DNA of 64,000 bases from Aurantiacibacter marinus (lineage in GTDB: Bacteria; Pseudomonadota; Alphaproteobacteria; Sphingomonadales; Sphingomonadaceae). The position numbers were made by a program, and so were the translations under genes. Shown here piece after piece: positions 37,034 through 44,870 of this stretch. The notes beneath the pieces were generated by a model. That model saw nothing but the letters and a program-made list of their open reading frames with translations. It was not told where the DNA came from and searched no databases. Positions within the stretch are counted from its first letter, which is position 1, and each line of letters begins with the position of its first letter. The stretch is from assembly GCF_001021555.1 (NCBI RefSeq), contig NZ_LDCP01000002.1, forward strand, positions 1 to 64,000, given 5' to 3'.

Positions 37034-38205
37034 TGATTCTGCCGGTCAGCGATCAATTGCGCGATGGCATGCGCCGCGCGCTGCGAAGACGGAACGTCTG
37101 ACTGCGCAAATGTGTGGGCGATCAGCGTTTTCTGTGCGCTGCGATACCTCTCGCCGATATTCCGGTGGTCCGCCAGCAGTTCGGACAGTTCAGTAATATT
37201 TTGCGCAATTGGCCCGGTGCCGAGAAACGGCAAATCGTCCGACCCTTGCTGGCGTAGCGCTTCGTTTGGATCGAGTAGGAATACAGGGCGAGGGCGAACA
37301 AGAAATTCGTAAAGCTGGCTCGACGCTTCGCCGATATATCCGTCACTACCCAGCATATAACTCATGTCGAACAGGCGAGGCCCATCGACATCGATAAGAA
37401 TGTTCTGCACCGCCCGTGCTTCTCCAGGAATATCAGGGCGGCGTTTGCCAATCCCGTATTCCGGCGAGATGTGCATGGCTTTGCGAAACAGCATTACATG
37501 CGGGGCGAACACCAGATTATATGCCTGTCCCGCTTCGCTGGCGAACCACCGCAGCAGATCGGGGCCCATATCGTACCAACTGGAAAGGTGCGGGTCGAAA
37601 TGCGGATTGTAGACGAATGTCGGGCGTCCGTTGCTGAAAAAGACCGGCTTTGATGCAAGATCGACACGTTCGAACTTGGGGTAACCTGTTACCTTGATTC
37701 GCGCGGGATCAACGCCGTTTTCGGCAAGCTTTTCCGCCATCTTCGGCCCCGCAACAAGACTGAGGTCGAACTTGCGGTGATCCGGGTGAAACGTGACACT
37801 GCGGTCGCCGGTCCCGTGTGGAACCCTTATGAAAGGTGGCGCGCGGTCTGGGCCAAGGCGCGCTTTTACCCGCAGGCATGTCCTTTCAGTGGATATGACT
37901 GCATCGCTCTCGGCAAACAGTTTTTCATGAATTCGCAGCCGTGCCAGGCGTGAGGCAGGCAAAATCCTGTCCAGCAGCCTGGCGGCTTTTCCAACAAAGC
38001 CTGTAAGATGCAGTTCGTGCCAATTCATAAGCGCTGCATCATCAGGACTGATCAGGCTCTCGATTTTTTGCCTGAGCGCCTTGTCCGAATACGCAACGAT
38101 GGTTTCGACATCGCTATGCTCGCGGGCCATTGCGGCCGCGACAGGCGCGAGATGCGCGACCTGGTGGGCCGCATCATGGTTGAATAGGAAGACGGCGCTT
38201 GGCAT
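37024..38205 (-). CDS. CDP-glycerol glycerophosphotransferase-like protein
   Basis: This 393-residue protein resembles the TagF/CDP-glycerol transferase GT-B family: IRVPHGTGDR, then LVAGPKMAEKLAENGVD and VTGYPKFERV, and the late FDMSYMLGSDGYIGEASSQLYEF. These enzymes move a phospho-alditol from a CDP donor to a glycan. I start at MPSAVFLFNHDAAHQ; a 62-codon upstream reading covers the divergent promoter. The gene is divergent from the flippase. The family call is probable, but the actual donor is unknown. Confidence 0.65.
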   Translation of the reverse strand: MPSAVFLFNHDAAHQVAHLAPVAAAMAREHSDVETIVAYSDKALRQKIESLISPDDAALMNWHELHLTGFVGKAARLLDRILPASRLARLRIHEKLFAESDAVISTERTCLRVKARLGPDRAPPFIRVPHGTGDRSVTFHPDHRKFDLSLVAGPKMAEKLAENGVDPARIKVTGYPKFERVDLASKPVFFSNGRPTFVYNPHFDPHLSSWYDMGPDLLRWFASEAGQAYNLVFAPHVMLFRKAMHISPEYGIGKRRPDIPGEARAVQNILIDVDGPRLFDMSYMLGSDGYIGEASSQLYEFLVRPRPVFLLDPNEALRQQGSDDLPFLGTGPIAQNITELSELLADHRNIGERYRSAQKTLIAHTFAQSDVPSSQRAAHAIAQLIADRQNQCG

Positions 38206-38363
38206 CGCGCAGTCAGCGGATAGGCATATCGCCTCTTCATGCAAGGGGTTTCGGTTAAGTTGATATTTGCCAACGGTCCATGATCGATTAGGAAGCAATC
38301 GAAGCCGCCGACCCGAATGCAACAATCGGTCGATACCTAGCCAGCCGCACGAGGACCCTTGCC

Positions 38364-39695
38364 ATGGAGACGGACCAGACGATCCGCCCACAACGGGGCG
38401 GAATGCGTCAAATCCTCAAGAATGTTGCCTGGTTGATGGGAGGTAAGGGCTTCGGAGCAATCTGCTCGATCGCCTACCTGGCAATTCTTTCACGCTCGCT
38501 GGGATTGAAGGATTTCGGTCACTTCTCGCTGATTTTCGTGACTGCGCTCACGCTGGTGGCATTGGCAAGTTTCCAGACCTGGCAAACCGTGGTGAAATTC
38601 GGCGCAGAGCCGGTGCAGCAGAAGGACTGGGCCCGGTTCGGAAAGCTCATCTGGTTGTGCAGCAAGATTGATGTGGCAGGTGCCATTGCAGGGTGCGTTA
38701 TTGCCGCAATCGTGTTTCACGGCTTTGGATCAATGCTGGAACTAAATCCCCGCTATATTGACGTGGCCTTCTGGTTTGCCTGTGCCATGCTGTGGTCCCG
38801 CATGACGACGCCTAATGGTATCGTAAGGGTGCTGGATCGGTTCGATTTGGGTATCTATGTCGAGGCGGTGGTTCCGGCGGGCCGCCTTTTGGCATCCTTC
38901 GTCATCGTTCTTGCCGGGGCAACAGTTGAACGTTTCCTTTTCGCCTGGGCAATGTTCGATTTGCTGGCGGGCGCTCTATACTGGATTGTCGCGTGGAGGC
39001 TGGTTCCAGAGGCCATGCACCGCAGCCACTTTGGTTACGCCCGTGATACGCTGAAGGACCACAGGGGTTTGACCCAGTTCTTCACAGTAACCTATTTTTC
39101 GTCGACACTTGATGCCCTGTACAAACAGGGACCGCTTCTGGCGGTCGGTTATTTTCTCGGAACCAGCGCTGCGGGCCTATACCGTCTGGCAGATCAATTG
39201 GCGCAGGGTATCGGCAAGCTTTCCGGCCTGCTGGCGCGCGCGATTTTTCCCGAATTTGCGGTTGCCCGGACTACCCACTCGGAACAGCTTTTTCGCAAGC
39301 TGGTGCGGCAAACCACCCTGATCGCTGCGGGTGGCGGAGCCTTGGTGACAGCGTTGGCCGTATTGCTCGGTGAACCGTTGCTATTGCTGATCGGGGGCGA
39401 AGATTATGTGGGCGGTGCGGCGGTTCTGATACCGCTGGCTATCGGCGCGTCTTTTGAATTGGCCTCGGTCGCGTATGAGCCGATGCTGTATTCTACCGGG
39501 CGCGCGATTTACTCGATGCTGATCCGCGCATTGGCAGTTGGCGTACTGACGGCCGGTATTTTGCTGCTTGTGCATCTGGGCGCTGTTGGCGTGGGAATTG
39601 CGGTTGCCGCCGGTCTCGCCGTGATGTGGGTTGTGATGAGCCTGACTGTCTGGCGGGTTATGACCACACTGATCCGTAAGGAAGGCGCACAATGA
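38364..39695 (+). CDS. Wzx-like polysaccharide flippase
   Basis: This 443-residue membrane protein of the MATE/MOP superfamily has about 12 transmembrane helices (AICSIAYLAILS, LIPLAIGASFELAS, AGILLLVHLGAVGVG). It would flip an undecaprenyl-linked glycan repeat to the periplasm. GAGGA precedes the ATG. It shares a 158-base divergent gap with the CDP-glycerol transferase-like gene and is coupled to the nucleotidyltransferase by ATGA. No Wzy polymerase is visible nearby. Confidence 0.88.
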   Translation: METDQTIRPQRGGMRQILKNVAWLMGGKGFGAICSIAYLAILSRSLGLKDFGHFSLIFVTALTLVALASFQTWQTVVKFGAEPVQQKDWARFGKLIWLCSKIDVAGAIAGCVIAAIVFHGFGSMLELNPRYIDVAFWFACAMLWSRMTTPNGIVRVLDRFDLGIYVEAVVPAGRLLASFVIVLAGATVERFLFAWAMFDLLAGALYWIVAWRLVPEAMHRSHFGYARDTLKDHRGLTQFFTVTYFSSTLDALYKQGPLLAVGYFLGTSAAGLYRLADQLAQGIGKLSGLLARAIFPEFAVARTTHSEQLFRKLVRQTTLIAAGGGALVTALAVLLGEPLLLLIGGEDYVGGAAVLIPLAIGASFELASVAYEPMLYSTGRAIYSMLIRALAVGVLTAGILLLVHLGAVGVGIAVAAGLAVMWVVMSLTVWRVMTTLIRKEGAQ

Positions 39696-40450
39696 CCGTT
39701 GCCGCTCTGGTACTGGCGGGAACGCGCGAGGGGGGAGATCCCTTTGCACAGGCGCAAGGCGCCTCGCACAAGGCGTTGATCGACGTTGAAGGAGTGCCGA
39801 TTCTTCAGCGTGTGGTGGATGCCTTGTTTAAGGCTGGTATAACCCGGATTGTTGTCAGTTGTGATCCCGGGCCAGTATCTGATCTTGCGCAGGCGCTTGA
39901 TTGCGAAACATTACCCACAGGGCGCGGGCCCAGTGCAAGCGTTGGTCTCGCGCTGAAAAATATCGGTGCACCGCTGCTGGTGACGACTTCGGATCATGCG
40001 TTGCTGGAAGCTGCCTGGGTCCGTGAACTTATCGACAACACACCGGGTGATTGCGATGTTTCGGTTATGCTGGCCCGGCGCGAAGAGATTGACCAGGCGA
40101 TGCCGGGTAGCAAACGCACTTATCTGCGTTTCGCAGACGGGCATTGGTCCGGCTGCAATCTTTTCTATCTGCAGACCGCGTCTGCTGAACGGGCGATCAA
40201 TATCTGGAGCACGGTGGAAGCAGATCGCAAACGGCCATGGCGGATCGTTGCCCGGCTTGGTTTTGGCACATTGTTTTCAATGCTTTTGGGCCGTTTGACC
40301 TTGGCTGACGGCCTTGCTCGCCTTGGTCAGAAGATCGGTATCCGTGCCAGCCTAGTGCCTGCCTCCAATGGCCTCGCCGCTGTCGACGTGGACAATGCTG
40401 AGGATCTTTCGGCCGTTCGTGCTTTGCTGCTTGCAAGGCACCGCGACTGA
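39692..40450 (+). CDS. NTP transferase domain protein
   Basis: This 252-residue Rossmann-fold nucleotidyltransferase has an ALVLAGTREGG loop, KALIDVEGVPIL and VTTSDHALLE, matching MobA/GlmU-type NTP transferases. It would activate a sugar or alditol phosphate with CTP, GTP or similar, fitting its place behind the flippase and near a CDP-glycerol-type transferase. ATGA overlap with the flippase. A strong hairpin follows its stop codon. Substrate unknown. Confidence 0.83.
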   Translation: MTVAALVLAGTREGGDPFAQAQGASHKALIDVEGVPILQRVVDALFKAGITRIVVSCDPGPVSDLAQALDCETLPTGRGPSASVGLALKNIGAPLLVTTSDHALLEAAWVRELIDNTPGDCDVSVMLARREEIDQAMPGSKRTYLRFADGHWSGCNLFYLQTASAERAINIWSTVEADRKRPWRIVARLGFGTLFSMLLGRLTLADGLARLGQKIGIRASLVPASNGLAAVDVDNAEDLSAVRALLLARHRD

Positions 40451-40548
40451 CATTTCGACATTTTGACTTCAATCACCTGAAGGTGTCATCAGACTGATGG
40501 CTTGACGCCACCAAGCAAAGGTTGCGCGCCGAAAATGCGGCGTATCGC

Positions 40549-40591
40549 GTGCAGTTATCCCGCTAAAAATAGAGGAGCGGGATAACTGCAC
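40549..40591. terminator. perfect 16-bp inverted repeat between convergent genes
   Basis: The arms GTGCAGTTATCCCGCT and AGCGGGATAACTGCAC pair perfectly around an 11-base loop. It lies between the convergent nucleotidyltransferase and rne genes, 29 bases from the rne stop. There is no U-run on either side, so it is not a classic intrinsic terminator; it could stop or stabilise both transcripts, or be a protein-binding or repeat element. Confidence 0.55.
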
Positions 40592-40619
40592 ATACCAAGC
40601 ATTGTTGAATTTGGCGAGA

Positions 40620-43412
40620 TCAGGCGCCGAAAGTGCGCTGCCACCATCCGCCGCGGCGAGCCCCGCCTTCGCTTGTTTCGCCTTCGCTAGTTTCGCCTTC
40701 GCCAGCTTTTACCTGTGCCGGAACCTCGGAGGCAGTGGTTTGCTTGGTTGAGGTAGCTTCGGCTGTTTCGCCAGCCTTCGTCTTTGGTTCAGCCTTTGCC
40801 TTTGGTTCAGCCTTCTTGCGTGGCTTGCGTTTTGGCTTGGGCTTCTCTTCGGCATCAGCTGCGGCTTCTGCGCTGTTGTCAGCGGCCGGAGTTTCAGCAG
40901 CGTCGACCGCTGGCTTTTTCCTGCGCGTACGCGGCTTCGGCTTCGGCTTTTCCTCGGTTTCGGAACCGTCCTGAGCGTCAGCGTCCGTATCGGCTATAGC
41001 CGCTGGCTTTGCTTCGGAAGCCTTCGCCCGCCGGACGCGCGGCTTCGGCTTCGGCTTTTCCTCGGCGTCTGGTGCAGCTTGTGTTTCGCTGCCCTGTTCT
41101 GCCGCCGTGTCAGTTGCCGTATCGGTTTCCGCGCCGGTCGCATCATCGCTTACCGGCTTGCGCGAGCGACCACGACCGCCCCGGCGACCGCGACGAGGCT
41201 TTCTCTCACCTTCGTCATCACCACGTTCTTCAGATGGGCTTTCGTCCTGCTGCGAATTATCACCGTCATCATCAGATGAATTTTCGTCAGACTGGCTTTC
41301 GTCAGCATTCCGGTTCTTGTTGCGGCCACGCCCGCCGCGGCGACGTCGCCGGCGCTTTTTGGCCTGACCATCTTCATCCGTGTTGTTATGATCACGCGCT
41401 TCCTGCGCATCTTCGCTGGCATCATCATCGTCGTTATCATCGACGACTTCATCTTCTTCATCGTCAACAATAGGTTCGAACCGGGGCGCTTCGCTCGGCT
41501 TGGGGCCGGACGAATTGACGCGCATTTTCGCACCTTCGTCTTCGCCTTCGGGCTTCACTTCGACCGTTACGTGATAACGGCTTTCGATTTCTGCAAGGTC
41601 GGAACGTTTCGCGTTGAGCAGGTAAACCGCCGCCTCTGTCGAAGCGTGCAGGGTGATGACAGTGCCTTTGCCCTTGGCAGCTTCATCTTCGATCACACGA
41701 AGAGCCGAGAGCCCGGCAGATGACGCTGTGCGGACCAGGCCCGTACCGTCACAATGCGGGCATTCGCGGGTAGAAGCTTCGAGCACGCCGGTGCGCAACC
41801 GTTGGCGGCTCATTTCCATCAGACCGAAGCCGGAAATTCGGCCCACCTGGATGCGGGCGCGATCGTTCTTGAGTGCATCCTTCATCGCCCGCTCGACTTT
41901 ACGAACGTTGGAATTGTGATCCATGTCGATGAAATCGATCACCACCAGACCGGCCATATCGCGCAAGCGCAGTTGCCGCGCGATTTCACGTGCCGCTTCG
42001 AGATTGGTGTGAAGCGCCGTCTGCTCGATGCCGTGTTCCTTGGTGGAACGGCCCGAGTTGATGTCGATGGATACCAGTGCCTCTGTCGGGTTGATGACCA
42101 GATAGCCTCCCGATTTCAGCTGGACGACGGGTTCGTACATCGCGGAAAGCTGGTCTTCCGCGCCGTAGCGCTGGAACAACGGGACCGGATCATTATAGGC
42201 TTTTACCCGGCGTGCGTGGCTGGGCATGAGCAGTTTCATGAACTGCTTTGCAGCCTTGTACCCCTGTTCGCCCTCTACGATGACTTCTTCGATCTCGCGA
42301 TTGTAGATATCGCGGATGGCACGTTTGATCAGGTCCGAATCCGAATGGATCTGGGCCGGTGCGCTGGAGCCGAGAGTGCGTTCGCGGATTTCGTCCCACA
42401 ACCGTGCGAGATAATCGAAGTCTCGCTTGATTTCCGGCTTGGTGCGGGAAAGGCCAGCTGTCCGTACGATCAGGCCCATGCTTTTCGGCAGGCTGAGATC
42501 GCTGACAATGCTCTTGAGGCGCTTGCGGTCAGAGCCGCTGGAAATCTTGCGAGAAATGCCGCCACCGTGACTGGAATTTGGCATGAGCACGCAATAGCGG
42601 CCCGCAAGACTGAGATAGCTGGTGAGGGCTGCACCCTTGTTGCCGCGCTCTTCCTTCACAACCTGGACTAGCAGCACCTGACGGCGCTGGATCACGTCCT
42701 GGATCTTGTAGCGGCGACGCAGAGCCTGACGCTTTGCCCGCGCTTCGTCTATTTCCTTGGCACGGCTGCCGCCGCCCCGGCTTGAACTCTGGCGACCTTG
42801 TGGCCGGCGGCCCTTGTGGCCGCGCCCCTGCTGGCGACCACGACCGCGTCCCCGGCGATTGCCGTTCCTGGCATCGCCGTTTTCATCGTCGCCGTCCGAT
42901 TCCCCGTCATCCGAATCGTCATCGGAATCATCGTCGTCTGAATCATCGTCGTCGTCATCGTGAGAATCTTCGAGCTGGCCCTCTTCGATGGTCGCAACCT
43001 TGTCCTTTTCGGACGTGTCGATTTCCTCGACACCAGGTTCATCATCATCGTGATCATGTTCGTCCGCAGGCTCTGGCGTGCCGTCTTCGTCTTCTTGCTC
43101 GCGCAAAGCGGCTTCTTCATCAGCCGCAGCCTGTTCTTCGGCCAGCAAGGCCTCGCGGTCCTGCGCCGGAATCTGGTAATAATCCGGATGGATTTCACTG
43201 AAAGCAAGGAAGCCGTGACGATTGCCACCAAAGTCGACAAATGCCGCTTGCAAAGAGGGTTCAACCCTCGTGACTTTGGCTAAATAGATATTGCCCTTGA
43301 TCTGCTTGTGTTCAGCAGATTCAAAGTCAAACTCCTCAATCCGGTTTCCCTTGACTACCGCCACCCGCGTTTCTTCCGGGTGGCGCGCATCGATAAGCAT
43401 GCGCGTTGCCAT
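40620..43412 (-). CDS. rne: ribonuclease E
   Basis: RNase E is the endonuclease at the centre of the RNA degradosome. The catalytic half holds the S1, 5'-sensor and DNase-I-like regions (VVIDFIDMDHNSNVRKVE, SGFGLMEMSRQR) and the zinc link CPHCDGTG. The S1 domain is split by an insertion at about 91-237: an Asp/Glu block followed by an Arg/Gly block. The C-terminal half is disordered with several EEKPKPK copies and ends RRGGWWQRTFGA, a likely PNPase-binding GWW element. Length 930. GGAG precedes the chosen ATG. A 447-base leader lies upstream. It is separated from the amidase by divergent promoters. Confidence 0.95.
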   Translation of the reverse strand: MATRMLIDARHPEETRVAVVKGNRIEEFDFESAEHKQIKGNIYLAKVTRVEPSLQAAFVDFGGNRHGFLAFSEIHPDYYQIPAQDREALLAEEQAAADEEAALREQEDEDGTPEPADEHDHDDDEPGVEEIDTSEKDKVATIEEGQLEDSHDDDDDDSDDDDSDDDSDDGESDGDDENGDARNGNRRGRGRGRQQGRGHKGRRPQGRQSSSRGGGSRAKEIDEARAKRQALRRRYKIQDVIQRRQVLLVQVVKEERGNKGAALTSYLSLAGRYCVLMPNSSHGGGISRKISSGSDRKRLKSIVSDLSLPKSMGLIVRTAGLSRTKPEIKRDFDYLARLWDEIRERTLGSSAPAQIHSDSDLIKRAIRDIYNREIEEVIVEGEQGYKAAKQFMKLLMPSHARRVKAYNDPVPLFQRYGAEDQLSAMYEPVVQLKSGGYLVINPTEALVSIDINSGRSTKEHGIEQTALHTNLEAAREIARQLRLRDMAGLVVIDFIDMDHNSNVRKVERAMKDALKNDRARIQVGRISGFGLMEMSRQRLRTGVLEASTRECPHCDGTGLVRTASSAGLSALRVIEDEAAKGKGTVITLHASTEAAVYLLNAKRSDLAEIESRYHVTVEVKPEGEDEGAKMRVNSSGPKPSEAPRFEPIVDDEEDEVVDDNDDDDASEDAQEARDHNNTDEDGQAKKRRRRRRGGRGRNKNRNADESQSDENSSDDDGDNSQQDESPSEERGDDEGERKPRRGRRGGRGRSRKPVSDDATGAETDTATDTAAEQGSETQAAPDAEEKPKPKPRVRRAKASEAKPAAIADTDADAQDGSETEEKPKPKPRTRRKKPAVDAAETPAADNSAEAAADAEEKPKPKRKPRKKAEPKAKAEPKTKAGETAEATSTKQTTASEVPAQVKAGEGETSEGETSEGGARRGGWWQRTFGA
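40660..41070 (-). repeat. degenerate EEKPKPK-coding repeats in the RNase E tail
   Basis: Three copies of a Glu-Glu-Lys-Pro-Lys-Pro-Lys coding unit, separated by Arg/Lys and Ala-rich spacers, occur near the 3' end of rne. A tandem of two GEGETSEGET-like units lies closest to the stop codon. These repeats make the basic, RNA-binding-like part of the tail and could vary in copy number between strains. Confidence 0.6.
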
Positions 43413-43859
43413 TAAATATTCTCCAGGCAGGCCCCAATGTACCACTGGAAAGGCCGGTTGAAGCCTGTCCGGTTGCGGGGGGGTGCCGATATGTGTGGAT
43501 CCCGGCGCTCAAGCGCAGGGAAGGAAGGATCGCACCGTCGCCATGTGCCCAAAACGGGCGCTGGCAATCGGGCTTGCGAAACGTGTTCGCCGGAATGCGG
43601 AGGCGCAGTTTTGTCATCTGCGCGAAGCAAGCCGCACCTGCCACACGCCCTTGCGGACGTGCTTTGGCAGTCTGGCTATTGCTTTGCATTGCGGCATCAA
43701 CCTGTAATCTGTGCCGGGCCTGACAGGGCGCCATCCCGGAATGCCGGGACGTAATACACCGGCGGCTATTCTGCTAGCATCAGGGGAAACTATCGGCAAC
43801 CTTGTTGCGCGTTTCTGCAAATTTCCCTTGGGTCTGCGTTAACAATCGGCAAGTGTTGT
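43413..43859. other. 447-base non-coding region: rne leader and divergent promoters
   Basis: No convincing gene lies here; the open frames are short and lack family resemblance. It contains the ribosome site of rne (GGAG at 43421-43424 on the minus strand), hairpins GCCC-AAAAC-GGGC (43547-43559) and TCCCGG-AATG-CCGGGA (43734-43749), and the start region of the amidase. Long rne leaders are known in other bacteria to allow RNase E autoregulation, so an equivalent role is plausible. Confidence 0.5.
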
Positions 43860-44795
43860 ATGCAGCGGAGTCAGAGGCTGCTGTACTACGGGCATTTGAA
43901 TAGAGGAGGTCGGGCAACTGCCGTGGCGCAACGCATCCAGGTCAGCCTTTTGTTTGCATTCCCTGTTGTCCTTGTCGGCGCGCTTTATCTCTGGGGCCTG
44001 ACTATACCTGTGCCGGTCCTCGGGCGCGGTTACGTCATCACTCTGCCGCTACCTGATACCGAAGCACAATTGGGGTTACCGGAAATTTTTGGCCCGCAAG
44101 ATCCCACACGCCCTCTGATTGTTATTGATGCCGGCCACGGCGGTCCTGACCCGGGCGCTTCCAGTGAAGGGCTTCGCGAAAAATCCATCGTGCTTGGCCT
44201 TGCCAGGGCCCTGCGCGACAGATTGGTCGAACAAGGAGGTATCCGGGTCGCGATGACCCGCGAAGACGATACGCTCATCATCCTGGAAGAACGCGCCCAG
44301 ATCGCCCGCGCCCTTGGGGCAGACCTGTTTATTTCTATCCATGCTGATTCGGCAGGCGACAAGGAAGGTGTGGAGGGGGCAAGCATCTACACCCTCTCTG
44401 AAACCGCGTCATCCGAAGCAGCAGCCCGCTTTGCACAGCGCGAGAATGACGCGGATATTGTAAACGGGGTTAATCTGTCCGGCAATAATGATGCAGTGAA
44501 TGCCATACTTGTCGAGTTATCGCAGCGGCGCACTTCCGAGAGTTCTGCCGAATTTGCGTCACTTATCGAGCGTGAAGGAGCGGACACCTTGCGGTTTCAC
44601 CCGCAAGCGCGGCGCTCGGCAGCGCTGGCTGTTTTGCGGGCACCCGATGTGCCAGCGGTTTTGTATGAAGCGGGGTTCATTTCCAATCCCGATGAAGCAC
44701 GCGCCTTGGCTTCAGCCGAGGGGCAGGAGCAATTCGCGGATGTGCTCGCGCGCGCCATCCGGATTTTTTTCGCACGGCAGAGCAATTCCGGCTAA
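43860..44795 (+). CDS. N-acetylmuramoyl-L-alanine amidase
   Basis: This 311-residue Amidase_3 (AmiC-type) zinc enzyme splits the stem peptide from MurNAc, acting in cell separation. It has an N-terminal membrane/signal segment (about 30-48) and the zinc motifs IDAGHGGPDPGA, with catalytic residues in SIHADS and LYEAGFISN. No AMIN domain is present. I keep the ATG, but a GTG at 43923 behind GAGGAGG is an alternative. It stands upstream of PBP1A with 75 bases between, consistent with a wall-synthesis cluster. Confidence 0.9.
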   Translation: MQRSQRLLYYGHLNRGGRATAVAQRIQVSLLFAFPVVLVGALYLWGLTIPVPVLGRGYVITLPLPDTEAQLGLPEIFGPQDPTRPLIVIDAGHGGPDPGASSEGLREKSIVLGLARALRDRLVEQGGIRVAMTREDDTLIILEERAQIARALGADLFISIHADSAGDKEGVEGASIYTLSETASSEAAARFAQRENDADIVNGVNLSGNNDAVNAILVELSQRRTSESSAEFASLIEREGADTLRFHPQARRSAALAVLRAPDVPAVLYEAGFISNPDEARALASAEGQEQFADVLARAIRIFFARQSNSG

Positions 44796-44870
44796 TGTTG
44801 ACGGGATTGGCTGAAACGGCGCGCATTCATTGTGGCGCCAGCTTTAATTGCCATGCTAGGGCCCTGACTC

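Noticed and set aside
43437-43754. 105-codon open frame in the rne leader
   Set aside because: Cys/Arg/Gly-rich translation without family resemblance, no ribosome site, and several competing frames overlap it.
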